The position numbers and the translations under genes are program-made. From an uncultured Porphyromonas sp. (GTDB taxonomy: Bacteria > Bacteroidota > Bacteroidia > Bacteroidales > Porphyromonadaceae), in the NCBI GenBank assembly GCA_900538385.1, contig UWSO01000016.1, forward strand, positions 1 to 48,844: a stretch of DNA of 48,844 bases. Direction: 5' to 3'. The notes under the pieces were generated by a model. The model was not told where the DNA came from. It ran no database searches and saw only the letters and a program-made list of their open reading frames with translations. Within the stretch, counting starts at the first letter, position 1. Each line of letters starts with the position of its first letter. Below, in pieces: positions 8,426-16,949 of this stretch.

Positions 8426-9675
8426 GAGTTTGCTCGCTGGGTGTCATCTATTAACTGGGCGTAAAGCTGGGCATACTGCTGGGCGATGGCGGTGGGGGCA
8501 AAGCGCAGGGCGGTGGCTCGGCATGCTTCGGGCTGATAAACTCTGGCTTCGGTGAAGTGTTGCCAGAGAGCGGTCGCCATCTCTTGCGGTTTGTCGTGCG
8601 CCACGAGGGCTCCATTGACCCCATCGATGACTATATCTGCGGGTCCTCCCGAGTCTCTAGCGATGACGGGCGTACCGCAGGCAAGTGACTCTAGGATTGT
8701 TTGGCCAAAGCTCTCGCGCTCACTGGTTGAGATGAGGACAGAGCTCTCAGCGTAAAGGGAGCGCAGTCGCTCCGCATCGGAGATACTGCCTAGATGCTCT
8801 ACGGGGATGGGGATCTGCTTGAGGAGTGTGCGGTCGGATAGGGCGCCGACGAGTGTGAGCTGCATTTGCGCTCTCTGCTCGCCCGCTAGATCGGCTAGCT
8901 GTCGCATGGCCGTAGAGAGGTAGCTCCACCCTTTGATCGGGTCGTCCACACGTGTCGCTACAAAGAGAATTTGATAAGGTACCTGCTCGTTGGTGTCACG
9001 GCTTCCTTGGCTCTGTGCCTGCTGGTAGTAGTGAGCGGAGAGGACATTGCCGATGGTGCTGACGCCTAGGCGTGGTATGATGGGGGGGCGTGACACCTCA
9101 TTGGCAAGGCTACTGGAGACGGTGACCCAGTGAATAGGGTAGTACGCCATTAGCTCAGCTTTGCGCTGCCGAACTTGTCGGTCTAGTCGGCGCAGGGGGG
9201 CTGACAGTTCACTAGGCTTGGTCTCCATCTGCTCGATGCCTTGAGCCCACCAGTAGTCATGGAGCGTGATGACGACGGGTAGCCCGAGCTTGCAGAGCTC
9301 CTCGAGAGTGCGGAGCGAGAGGAAGGCGTGCTGCGTCCAGTGCAGATGGATGAGATCCACCTTTGCAAGATAAGGACGCAGGACGCGCATAGAGATGCCG
9401 AGCCTGCCTAGAGAGGTTTTGAAAGTTTGCTCCCGGTTGAAGCCGTTGAGCAGAGCAACAAGGGCACGCTCGCTCCAGAGCTGACATTGCCAAGCTCGGT
9501 AAAGCCTCCGATCATTGCCAAGTGCGTGTACCCCAGCTAGGGTCTCCGAGTTAGGAGCCATAAGCAGTAGCTCAGCGTCTAAGCCGTAGCTACGCTCAGC
9601 CTCTAGCAGTCGCAGAGCTGCGACGCCCGCACCGCTCTTAGCTCCATATGTGCTGAGGTGTAAGACCCTTGTCAC
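8422..9675 (-). CDS. Glycosyltransferase family 4
   Basis: GT-B-fold retaining glycosyltransferase of 417 residues. The N-terminal domain opens VLHLSTYGAKSGAGVAALRL, with the glycine-rich nucleotide-contact region. HLHWTQHAFLS and VVITLHDYWWAQG follow, which are common in polysaccharide GT4 enzymes. The C-terminal domain holds the EX7E motif in ERESFGQTILESLACGTPVI, followed by DSGGPADIV. The start is GTG, 2 bp after the msrAB stop codon, and the 3' end overlaps the GT2 gene by 4 bp. Probably a cytoplasmic enzyme of surface polysaccharide assembly; the sugar cannot be inferred. Confidence 0.87.
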   Translation of the reverse strand: MTRVLHLSTYGAKSGAGVAALRLLEAERSYGLDAELLLMAPNSETLAGVHALGNDRRLYRAWQCQLWSERALVALLNGFNREQTFKTSLGRLGISMRVLRPYLAKVDLIHLHWTQHAFLSLRTLEELCKLGLPVVITLHDYWWAQGIEQMETKPSELSAPLRRLDRQVRQRKAELMAYYPIHWVTVSSSLANEVSRPPIIPRLGVSTIGNVLSAHYYQQAQSQGSRDTNEQVPYQILFVATRVDDPIKGWSYLSTAMRQLADLAGEQRAQMQLTLVGALSDRTLLKQIPIPVEHLGSISDAERLRSLYAESSVLISTSERESFGQTILESLACGTPVIARDSGGPADIVIDGVNGALVAHDKPQEMATALWQHFTEARVYQPEACRATALRFAPTAIAQQYAQLYAQLIDDTQRANS

Positions 9676-9677
9676 AG

Positions 9678-10721
9678 TTACTTCTTGAAGTAGCGCAGGT
9701 AGTCGCCATACCCCTCAGCCTCTAGACTGTCTAGGGGAATGAAGCGCAGCGCTGCACTATTGATACAGTAGCGCAGTCCGCCAAGCTCAACGGGACCATC
9801 CTCAAAGAGATGCCCGAGGTGAGCGTCCGAATCTTTGCTGCGCACCTCCGTACGCACCATGCCGTGTGAGCGGTCGGTCGACTCCTTGATCAGTTGGTCG
9901 TCAATAGGCTTCGCAAAGGCAGGCCACCCGCAACCAGAGTCAAACTTGTCCAAACTCAGGAAGAGAGGCTTGCCAGAGACAACGTCTACGTAGATGCCCG
10001 CCTCAGTGAGGTCGTAGTACTCATTGTCAAAGGGTGGCTCCGTGCCAGCCTCCTGTGTCACGTGATACTGCATCGGTGTGAGTCGCTTGCGAAGAGCTTC
10101 GTGGTCCACGTAGCGCACAGAGCTCTCGCGTGCTATCTGCATACGCCCGATGTGACAGTAGCCTCCTGGGTTCTTGCGCAGATACTCCTGATGGTATCTC
10201 TCGGCTGGGTAGTAGTTGCTCAGTGGCTTGCACTCGACCACGATGGGGTCGGCATAAGCCTGCTGTAGTGCAGTGAGTCCCTTCTCGATGATCGGGCGCT
10301 GTTCCTCTTTAGTATAGTATATGCCGGTGCGGTACTGGGTACCGTGGTCGGGTCCTTGGCGATTGAGCGTGGTGGGGTTGATGACGGTGAAGTAGCGCTC
10401 TAGGATAAAGCTTAGCGGCACACGCCCTGCATCGTAAACTACTTGCAGCGTCTCGGCAAAGCCTGTTTCGCCTGTACAAACTTCCTCATAGGAAGGTTGA
10501 CGTCCTAGTGTGCCATTGGCATAGCCCACCTCGGTAGAGACGACTCCGTCTACCTCCTCAAAGAAGGCTTGCATACCCCAGAAGCAACCCCCAGCGAGGT
10601 AGACGGTGTCGAGTTCCTGCGGTTGTTTTTGTTCTCTAGACATAGCGTTAGTGAGGATAATGGTCATGCAACTTATAATCAATGCAAGTGCGACCCACTT
10701 TGTACGGTTTGATAAGTTCAT
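9678..10721 (-). CDS. msrAB: Bifunctional peptide methionine sulfoxide reductase MsrA/MsrB
   Basis: Repairs oxidised methionine: the MsrA domain reduces the S-sulfoxide and the MsrB domain the R-sulfoxide. MsrA (about residues 38-190) has GGCFWGM with catalytic Cys46. MsrB (about 205-345) has SGCGWPAF, HLGHLFEDGP and the catalytic cysteine in RYCINSAALRF (about Cys319); the zinc-binding CxxC pairs of some MsrB proteins are absent. The N-terminus is a secretion signal with a plausible lipobox (IISC, Cys18), so the enzyme probably works in the periplasm or at the membrane. This start overlaps the upstream Dabb gene by 74 bp. Met27 would remove the overlap but also the signal, so I keep the longer form. 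Confidence 0.9.
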   Translation of the reverse strand: MNLSNRTKWVALALIISCMTIILTNAMSREQKQPQELDTVYLAGGCFWGMQAFFEEVDGVVSTEVGYANGTLGRQPSYEEVCTGETGFAETLQVVYDAGRVPLSFILERYFTVINPTTLNRQGPDHGTQYRTGIYYTKEEQRPIIEKGLTALQQAYADPIVVECKPLSNYYPAERYHQEYLRKNPGGYCHIGRMQIARESSVRYVDHEALRKRLTPMQYHVTQEAGTEPPFDNEYYDLTEAGIYVDVVSGKPLFLSLDKFDSGCGWPAFAKPIDDQLIKESTDRSHGMVRTEVRSKDSDAHLGHLFEDGPVELGGLRYCINSAALRFIPLDSLEAEGYGDYLRYFKK

Positions 10722-10968
10722 TTACTATTTGGATATGGGATGGATGAGATGAGTAACTGGCGAGAGCCTCTAGATCCTCTACATCAGCTTGAAGCATAAA
10801 GGTAGACTCCTCGTTGGGGTTGCAGTTGAAAAAGACTTCCATCGACTCTAGCTCGAGAATCTGCTCGGGGAGGTCCTCGAGGAGGCTCTCAATCTTCTTC
10901 AGATGAGCCTGCTGCTCCTCAGCGGAGCCTGGTAATTGTAGCGTGAAGATGACGCAATGACGTATCAT
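10648..10968 (-). CDS. Dabb (stress-responsive A/B barrel) domain protein
   Basis: Small cytoplasmic protein of 106 residues with the Dabb ferredoxin-like fold. The start IRHCVIFTLQ and the central helix before LELESMEVFFNCNP fit the domain, as does the closing ASYSSHPSHIQIVNELIKP. These proteins form dimeric barrels; most have no known reaction. Its 3' end overlaps the 5' end of msrAB, and serB ends 29 bp upstream, suggesting one transcript serB-dabb-msrAB-glycosyltransferases. The family call is fairly secure and function is open. Confidence 0.75.
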   Translation of the reverse strand: MIRHCVIFTLQLPGSAEEQQAHLKKIESLLEDLPEQILELESMEVFFNCNPNEESTFMLQADVEDLEALASYSSHPSHIQIVNELIKPYKVGRTCIDYKLHDHYPH

Positions 10969-10997
10969 GTATTATGGGGGAGTAAATGGTTAGACGA

Positions 10998-12287
10998 TTA
11001 GTGTTTTGGAAAGAGTGTCGAGCAGGTGCCATCCTTCATGCACTCTATCATCTGCTCATCAAAAAGCGAGTCCTTGTAGCCTAGGAAGTAAAGGATGCCA
11101 TCGAGCCCGACAGACGAAATGCGCTGCTCGGCACTTGCCTTGACCTTCGGCTTAGCGTGAAAGGCGATACCTAGTCCAGCTAGCGAAAGCATCGGCAGGT
11201 CGTTAGCGCCATCGCCTACGGCTACCGTCTGCATGAGGTCCACACGCTCTACCTGAGCGATCAGACGAAGCAGGTCAGCCTTGCGTCGCCCATCGACCAC
11301 ATCGCCCACGTAGCGACCCGTGAGCTTGCCATCGGCCACCTCTAGTTCGTTAGCGTATACATAGTCTATATCAAACTTCTTCTGCAGGTAATGTCCGAAG
11401 TAAGTGAAGCCTCCCGAGAGGATAGCGGTCTTGTAGCCCATCACCTTAAGCGTACGCATGAGTCGCTCACACCCCTCAGTGATGGGAAGGTTGTGCGCTA
11501 TGTCCTCCATGACAGAGACGTCGAGTCCCTTGAGTAGGGCGACGCGCTCTGTAAAGCTCTCGATGAAGTCTATCTCACCGCGCATAGCTCGCTCGGTGAT
11601 TGCCTTGACCTGGTCGCCTACGCCAGCTCTCATAGCCAGCTCGTCGATCACCTCGGTCTGGATCAGCGTCGAGTCCATATCGAAGCAGATCAGGCGACGC
11701 ATACGGCGAAACATACTCTCTCTTTGGAAGGAGATGTCCATGTCAAGCTCGCCACTCATCTGCAGGAGGTCTAGCTGGAAGGCATCGACATCCTTGATAT
11801 TGCCACGCATAGAAAACTCGATGCTCGCCATCGGAGCCTGCTGCGTTTGGTCTAGCGGGATACGACCCGTGAGACGGCGGATGTTATCAATGTTAAGTCC
11901 CTGCTCAGCAGCCGCACCAGCGACCGCCGAGAGCATACCAGCGGTCATCTTGCGCGCTACGACGGTGATGATGTAGCGGTTTTTGCCCTGTGCATTGACC
12001 CATTCTCCATATTCGTCTGTAGAGATAGGGGTAAAGCGTATCTGTACGTTGAGCTCGTATCCCTTGAAGAGTAGATCCTTCAGTACAGAGCCTGAGTCAT
12101 TCTCGTTCATCTGGAAGAGGATGCCCAGGTTGAGGTGACTATGTATGTCGGACTGGCCGATGTCTAGAATGTATGCGCCATGCTCTGCGAGGATGCCCAT
12201 GAGCGAAGCGGTCACGCCAGGGCGATCGTAGCCCTGTATGGTCGCTAGCATTAGCTTGCCCTGAGCATTTAGTAATGGTGTGTTCAT
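10998..12287 (-). CDS. serB: Phosphoserine phosphatase with N-terminal ACT domains
   Basis: Last step of serine synthesis: dephosphorylates O-phosphoserine to serine (cytoplasm). Two ACT-like regulatory domains come first (about residues 10-90 and 103-190; TIQGYDRPGVTASLMGIL is the first ACT start), which in this family may sense an amino acid. The HAD phosphatase domain has DMDST (nucleophile Asp203, acid Asp205), AILSGGFTYFG and VAVGDGANDLPML. The 429-residue length fits the ACT-ACT-HAD class. It is far from serC-serA, which lie near the other end of the window, so serine genes are in at least two transcription units. A TACCTTTG -7 box and a palindrome array lie upstream. Confidence 0.93.
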   Translation of the reverse strand: MNTPLLNAQGKLMLATIQGYDRPGVTASLMGILAEHGAYILDIGQSDIHSHLNLGILFQMNENDSGSVLKDLLFKGYELNVQIRFTPISTDEYGEWVNAQGKNRYIITVVARKMTAGMLSAVAGAAAEQGLNIDNIRRLTGRIPLDQTQQAPMASIEFSMRGNIKDVDAFQLDLLQMSGELDMDISFQRESMFRRMRRLICFDMDSTLIQTEVIDELAMRAGVGDQVKAITERAMRGEIDFIESFTERVALLKGLDVSVMEDIAHNLPITEGCERLMRTLKVMGYKTAILSGGFTYFGHYLQKKFDIDYVYANELEVADGKLTGRYVGDVVDGRRKADLLRLIAQVERVDLMQTVAVGDGANDLPMLSLAGLGIAFHAKPKVKASAEQRISSVGLDGILYFLGYKDSLFDEQMIECMKDGTCSTLFPKH

Positions 12288-12331
12288 CTGATTAGGTTAA
12301 GATAAGTTGTTAGCATAATGGTTTTACGCTT

Positions 12332-12339
12332 CAAAGGTA
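12332..12339 (-). promoter_or_regulatory. serB: -7 box (TACCTTTG) of serB
   Basis: On the - strand this reads TACCTTTG, 44 bp before the serB ATG. There is no TTTG at the -33 position. The palindrome array begins about 25-45 bp farther upstream. Confidence 0.6.
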
Positions 12340-12361
12340 GTGAAAAATCCAAACTCTTGTA

Positions 12362-12520
12362 GCTCTACTTTGCTTTCTCCGTAGGAATCGAAAAGTTCCT
12401 CCGCTGGAACTCGAAAGTTCCTCCCTTGGAACTAAAGAGTTCCACCCTTGGAACTAAAAAGTTCCAAGAGGGGAACCATTTTTGGAACTCGTAAGTAGTA
12501 CAAGGGCAGTGCAATACGAA
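12362..12520 (+). repeat. 22-bp palindrome array A (GGAACT family)
   Basis: Units start at 12362 (decayed), 12384, 12406, 12428 and 12450, exactly 22 bp apart. Each contains GGAACT-N4-AGTTCC followed by 6 bases (mostly TCCCTT or TCCGCT). From 12472 the right-hand end departs from the pattern: GGAACC, a T-run, GGAACTCGTA, then a tail ending GCAATACGA. The same right end occurs in arrays B and C. The array is upstream of serB and downstream of the lipoprotein gene's terminator. Confidence 0.85.
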
Positions 12521-12542
12521 TGATGCGAAGTGCGGTGAGGCA

Positions 12543-12590
12543 AAGAAGTAGGGGCAACCGGCCGATAAGCCGACTGCCCCTAAGCTTCTT
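12543..12590 (-). terminator. Hairpin terminator of the TonB receptor-lipoprotein operon
   Basis: An AGGGGCA-AC-CGGC arm pairs with GCCG-AC-TGCCCCT around a 6-base loop. An outer AAGAAG/CTTCTT pair extends it. It begins 18 bp past the lipoprotein stop codon. Confidence 0.65.
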
Positions 12591-12608
12591 AAGAGTTAGT
12601 GCGCTGAG

Positions 12609-13922
12609 TTAGATCGCGTCTGGACCAGAGACGTACTCGAAGTTGCCACCGCCTAGACCCTTGTAGGTGAAGGTCACGGTGCTATTGGTGTAGTTTTGCC
12701 GTAGACCTGTGGTGATGACGTACATCTGGTCGATTCCGTTGGTCTGTGCGGGCTTGTCCGCATAGTGCGCCTTGAGGATGAGCTGAAGACCCTCCTTGAT
12801 GCGCTCTAGGCGTAGCTTGAATAGCTCCTCGGTAGACTTGCCCTCCTCATCGGGTCGAGCACCGAGGCTCTTGCCACCGTCGATGTTGAAGTTCTTGTAG
12901 TAAGCACTACCGCAGAACCACCACTCCTCATTGTCGGGGTACTTCTCGCTGATGTAGTCGGGCTTATTGGCCTTGACCCAGGCGTGTAGTATCATATAGT
13001 CATCGGCCGTCAGCGTGAAGCGGATGGTCGGGTCGAAGATCCACTGCTTGCCAAGGTTGACAAACTGGCTTGCGGTCTGAGCTACACGCCACTGATTGCC
13101 CTCTAGCTTGAAGCACTGGTACTCAGGCGTGGTGACCTTGTTGTCAAACCACTCGTAGACCACTATAAGCTGGTTGCCAGGCTGAGCGTACGGCATGCTC
13201 TGCTGCAGTAGCTGTGGTATGTACCGCTCGGGTAGCATTGAGCTGCTGAAGTTGCCGTACTTACTGCCCATGGCTTGGTACTCTGCGGGTGAGATGACCT
13301 TGTAGGTGTGGCTATCTGCGAGACGCTCTCCGATGAAGAGCATATTGCGCTGCCCATCAGCGAGAGACACCTTTGCTAGATAGCTGGTACCCTTGTCAGC
13401 ATAGGTCGTTGCTAGGTATTTGCCCAGCTTAGCGATTTCATCCTTAGAGAGCTTGTTAGGGTCTTTTGCCGTGAGACCAGCTTTGGTCGCATCGTCGGCT
13501 GAGACCTTGACAGAGATGAGCTTGTCTAGAGCAGCGTCCTCTGCGGGGTGCTGCTGCATAGCATAAGAGACGGTCACGGCAGAGCCCTTGCCCCACTCGG
13601 GGTACATCTTAGCCATAAGAGCGGGGACGTACTTCTCAGGAGAGACCCAAGCGGTGAGCGTGCGGTTCGTCTTGACATAGTTCGCCTCATGCTTGACCCG
13701 CTTCATAAACTCCTCCTTGCTGGAGCCTGTGTAGCCCGCCTCCTCTTGCTTGGTAAAGGCTGTGGCGATAGTCTTGTAGTCTGCATCGGTGAGAGCGTAG
13801 GCGACACTCTTCTCTATTGGATGGTCTACCGAGTCTAGTTCTTTGTATATCTGCTCCATGGGATTGCAGGCGGTGAGCATTAGAATTGCAGCGACTGCGA
13901 GGAGCTGTGTGATCTGTTTCAT
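12609..13922 (-). CDS. Lipoprotein of unknown function paired with a TonB receptor
   Basis: 437-residue lipoprotein (lipobox LTAC, Cys19) encoded 20 bp after a TonB-dependent receptor and probably co-transcribed with it. I do not recognise a named domain. The mature part seems to hold a motif three times: LTDADYKTIATAF (about residue 44), ISPAEYQAMG (about 210) and LTADDYMILHAWV (about 306). Between them lie related segments such as SPEKYVPALMAKMYPEW, LPERYIPQLLQQSMPY and the start of SEKYPDNEEWWFCGS. This suggests an internal triplication of a small (L/I)(T/S)xx(D/E)Y domain. By context it is likely a surface-exposed ligand-binding or accessory partner of the receptor. The ligand is unknown. 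Confidence 0.75.
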   Translation of the reverse strand: MKQITQLLAVAAILMLTACNPMEQIYKELDSVDHPIEKSVAYALTDADYKTIATAFTKQEEAGYTGSSKEEFMKRVKHEANYVKTNRTLTAWVSPEKYVPALMAKMYPEWGKGSAVTVSYAMQQHPAEDAALDKLISVKVSADDATKAGLTAKDPNKLSKDEIAKLGKYLATTYADKGTSYLAKVSLADGQRNMLFIGERLADSHTYKVISPAEYQAMGSKYGNFSSSMLPERYIPQLLQQSMPYAQPGNQLIVVYEWFDNKVTTPEYQCFKLEGNQWRVAQTASQFVNLGKQWIFDPTIRFTLTADDYMILHAWVKANKPDYISEKYPDNEEWWFCGSAYYKNFNIDGGKSLGARPDEEGKSTEELFKLRLERIKEGLQLILKAHYADKPAQTNGIDQMYVITTGLRQNYTNSTVTFTYKGLGGGNFEYVSGPDAI

Positions 13923-13942
13923 ATTATTTGCGTGTCTGAGAG

Positions 13943-16555
13943 TTAGAAGTTAATGCGTAGACCAGTCGCCCAGTTCGTGCCAAAGCCGTAGTAGACGAGT
14001 GCTGACTTCATGTCGTGGTTCTTACCATCGCGAGCGTCGGAGATGTACTCGGTGTTGGTAACGTTGTTGACATTGATGTAGACGGTCGCATCACAAGAGC
14101 CGATGTTAAAGCGGTAGTTAGCACCTAGGTCTAGCGTAAAGTAGTCAGGCATACGCCAAGCATCCACTTTGTCGGTCTCCTTTGAGCGGTTCGTCGGGTC
14201 AAAGTCTGCGTAGTTCTTGCCAGCATAGTTGAGGTCAGCCTTGAGACGGAAGTCCTTGAGCGCCTCCCACGAGATACCAAGTGCAGAGGTCATCTGCGCT
14301 GAGTTGCCTACGTGTACCCCCTTGACAAAAGCATTGATCGTACCGACATACTGCTGCGCATCATCGAATACATCGGCCTTGACATCGTCAGCCCAGATCC
14401 AGTCGCCCCAAGAGAACATGAAGCGAATGTCTAGCGGCTTAATCGGAGTGTAGGTAGCCTCCAGCTCGACACCCGCATGGCGAGCATCTAGACCAGAGAT
14501 ATTAGCTGTCGTATTATTGCCTAAGCTACGTGTGAGGCTCTTGTCCAGCCACTTGGTGTAGTAGCCGTTGAGGTCGATGCGAAGGTTTTGCATCTTAAAG
14601 CCGTAGCCGACCTCGCCGGTGAAGACGCGCTCGTACTTAGCGCCCGTATTGATGGTCGTGTTGTAGCGGAAGAAGACATTGCGGAAGTATGGCGCAATGG
14701 TGAAGTAACCCGCATTGACGAAGACGTTGCTGTGCTCGAGGAACTTGTAGCTCGCACCAGCCTTGACGCTCCAAGGCAGGTAAGTAGCCCACGGAGAGAC
14801 GATCTTGTCAGGAGGGGTTAGTGCGTCGTACTTCTCGCCCGTACCGCCAAGGTTGACGTAGCGGTAGCCCTTGTGCGAGATAGCTCCAGAGATGAAAGCG
14901 TTGAAGTTTTCGCCCGTGAACTCACCCTGTGCGAAGAGTCCGTTCCACAAGACCTCGCCGATGTTGTCAAACTGAATGTTGTCGCCCACTTTGAGAGGCT
15001 GGTAGGGCTTATGGTACATGAGCTTGGTAGAGGAGTTCTGTGGCTCGATGTAGTAGTCACCGCCGAGTAGGTTGTCGATGACTTCACGGTGTATGCCCTG
15101 ATAGAAGCGTCCGTCGAAGCCTGCGGTCAGCTTGAAGAGGTCGCTAAACTTATTGGTGTAGTAGGAGAGTAGACCGTACCAGTTGTGCGAGTTTACCGCA
15201 TTACTGAAGATGAGCTGAGAGCCGTTGTCAGAAGCTCTATTGGCCTCCATAACACGAGCGTAGTCTAGCAAGCCATCTGGAGTGCCCATAAAGGCTGCGG
15301 GGTCTTTCGGGCGACCTGTATTGTTATCGATGGTGAGCCACTCTGTCTTAGCACCACGGATGCGACGACCACCACCATTGGAGATAGAGGCGTAGACGGA
15401 GGTGTAGATGCTGCTCTCCTTATTGATATCCCAGTAGTGGTTCAGCGAGATCTGAGGCTTGTGGTAGAAGTTGCGCGCGTAAGCACCGCCCTCTATTTGT
15501 CCATTCATATATCCGTAACCACGGTTGAGGCGACGACCCTCGGGCGCGTTGTGATAGTCCTCGATGAGGTACATCTGTCCGCGCTGGTTGTGCCACTGAG
15601 GTGCTCCAAAGGCGGTGAAGGATAGACGATGGTGGTCGTTGATGCGCTTAGAGACGTTGACGAAGTAGCTCCAGCCGACGAAGTTAGTACCACGTACATA
15701 GCCGTCACCTTGGCTACGAGAGCCTGCGAGAGAGATAGCCCAGCCGTTGTCCATGAGGCCCGTAGAGACATTGAAGGAGGTCTTGAGGAAGCCGTCATTA
15801 CCTACACCCGTGTAGATGCTACCGCCCTTCTTGGCATCGGTGCTCTTGGTCACCATATTGATGGTACCACCGACGGACGAGAGCCCTAGCTTAGAGGCTC
15901 CTAGACCACGCTGCACCTGGATGAAGCTGCTGACGTCGTTGAGACCAGCCCAGTTTGACCAGTAGACCTTACCTGACTCCATATCATTGATAGGCACACC
16001 GTTGATCAGGACACCTATATTATTAGAGTCGAAACCTCGCAGGTTGATACGGGAGTCGCCAAAGCCACCGCCACCCTTGGTCACGTAGACTGAGGGAGTC
16101 GCTTTGAGTAGCTCGGGGAACTCAATGTTTGGAGCTTGAGTCTGGATGGCTTTCATTGTGACGTTGGAGACTGGCACTGGCGTCAGTCGATCCTTGGGTA
16201 CGACCGATGCGATGACGCGCACCTCGTCTAGCCCGATGGCACTGGTCGTCATGTGGACCTTGCCAAAGTCATAGCTACCCCGAGCCGATGCTGGGACACG
16301 TAGCGTCAAGGTCTCATACCCTATGAAGCTCACGGTGAGCTGACTGCCAGCTGCTACATTGAGCTGGAAGGATCCATTGCCCTCTGTGTAGGTCCCCGAT
16401 GCTCCTCCATCAGTGTAGACCGCTACACTAGGCATAGGCTCGTCTGAGCCCTCCTCTAGTACTGTGCCGGTCACCTGCACCTGTGCAAGTGCCGAGACGC
16501 TACTCGCTAGTAGGAGTGCGAGTGCTGTGATGATAAGTGATAAGCGTTTCACCAT
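13943..16555 (-). CDS. TonB-dependent outer-membrane receptor with N-terminal CarboxypepD-like domain
   Basis: Active-transport receptor in the outer membrane, powered by TonB-ExbBD. It has a signal peptide with likely cleavage after SALA (residue 24), then a carboxypeptidase-regulatory-like beta domain (about 27-100). A TonB-box-like LDEVRVIAS is at about 109-117. The plug domain has NIEFPELLKATPSVYV, INLRGFDSNNIGVLINGVPIND-type and GGTINMVT motifs, and a 22-strand-type barrel runs to the terminal LRINF. The 870-residue length is usual. It is the first gene of a two-gene unit with an adjacent lipoprotein, as in many Bacteroidetes uptake systems. It lacks the long extra domain and SusD partner of polysaccharide systems. 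The ligand (metal complex, peptide or other) cannot be inferred. Confidence 0.9.
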   Translation of the reverse strand: MVKRLSLIITALALLLASSVSALAQVQVTGTVLEEGSDEPMPSVAVYTDGGASGTYTEGNGSFQLNVAAGSQLTVSFIGYETLTLRVPASARGSYDFGKVHMTTSAIGLDEVRVIASVVPKDRLTPVPVSNVTMKAIQTQAPNIEFPELLKATPSVYVTKGGGGFGDSRINLRGFDSNNIGVLINGVPINDMESGKVYWSNWAGLNDVSSFIQVQRGLGASKLGLSSVGGTINMVTKSTDAKKGGSIYTGVGNDGFLKTSFNVSTGLMDNGWAISLAGSRSQGDGYVRGTNFVGWSYFVNVSKRINDHHRLSFTAFGAPQWHNQRGQMYLIEDYHNAPEGRRLNRGYGYMNGQIEGGAYARNFYHKPQISLNHYWDINKESSIYTSVYASISNGGGRRIRGAKTEWLTIDNNTGRPKDPAAFMGTPDGLLDYARVMEANRASDNGSQLIFSNAVNSHNWYGLLSYYTNKFSDLFKLTAGFDGRFYQGIHREVIDNLLGGDYYIEPQNSSTKLMYHKPYQPLKVGDNIQFDNIGEVLWNGLFAQGEFTGENFNAFISGAISHKGYRYVNLGGTGEKYDALTPPDKIVSPWATYLPWSVKAGASYKFLEHSNVFVNAGYFTIAPYFRNVFFRYNTTINTGAKYERVFTGEVGYGFKMQNLRIDLNGYYTKWLDKSLTRSLGNNTTANISGLDARHAGVELEATYTPIKPLDIRFMFSWGDWIWADDVKADVFDDAQQYVGTINAFVKGVHVGNSAQMTSALGISWEALKDFRLKADLNYAGKNYADFDPTNRSKETDKVDAWRMPDYFTLDLGANYRFNIGSCDATVYINVNNVTNTEYISDARDGKNHDMKSALVYYGFGTNWATGLRINF

Positions 16556-16662
16556 ATTCTATTGCGTGTTAGTGATTAGTATTCTTAGTCCAGTTCTAGG
16601 TATTACTGATGGAGCCTTTCTTGGAAAGTCCTACAAGACACCACTCTACCTCCATTCACTTG

Positions 16663-16670
16663 CAAAAGTA
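16663..16670 (-). promoter_or_regulatory. -7 box (TACTTTTG) of the TonB receptor operon
   Basis: Reads TACTTTTG on the - strand, about 107 bp before the receptor ATG. A long leader of about 100 bases would result. No hairpin strong enough for a riboswitch was seen in it. Confidence 0.5.
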
Positions 16671-16835
16671 ACTAAACATCTTAACAAATACCACTCTAAG
16701 CTGTTTCGTTATTGTTACGAGCACACTAGTTCTTTTGTGATTTACAAGTTAAATAAGCGGTAGCCTAGCATCTATTAGCTCAATAGATGAACGACTTGTT
16801 TGACTTTACTGAATAGAAAGGGCATAGAGTGGAAA

Positions 16836-16862
16836 CTCAATCGCTTCTTTTCAGCGACTGAG
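16836..16862 (-). terminator. Hairpin terminator of the sppA-lpxK-thiL operon
   Basis: A 10-bp stem (CTCAATCGCT with AGCGACTGAG, one G-U pair) has a 7-base loop and a short T-stretch on the - strand. It starts 88 bp past the thiL stop codon. Confidence 0.5.
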
Positions 16863-16949
16863 CCTTTTCATGCTTATAGTTGGTGTATCCAGTTGAACTA
16901 AGCAGGGACTCCAGATTACTCCGTGGAGTTATCTTACGTAGAGAATGTG

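Larger units (their letters stand above)
16556..16949. other. Intergenic region between thiL and the TonB receptor
   Basis: About 390 bp without a supported gene. It holds the receptor's promoter and roughly 100-base leader, a small 8-bp hairpin (CATCTATT/AATAGATG, 16769-16789), and the terminator-like hairpin of the thiL operon. Composition is AT-rich. A + strand reading frame across the leader is a by-product of the receptor gene. Confidence 0.6.

Noticed and set aside
10641..10643. Shorter msrAB start at Met27
   Set aside because: It would avoid the overlap with the Dabb gene but discard a convincing secretion signal with a possible lipobox.
12362..12520. Array taken as a CRISPR array
   Set aside because: Units are 22-bp palindromes directly abutting, with no unique spacers of constant length and no cas genes in the window.
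16464..16763. + strand frame of 99 codons across the TonB receptor leader
   Set aside because: Antisense to the receptor's signal peptide and promoter, with no family similarity.
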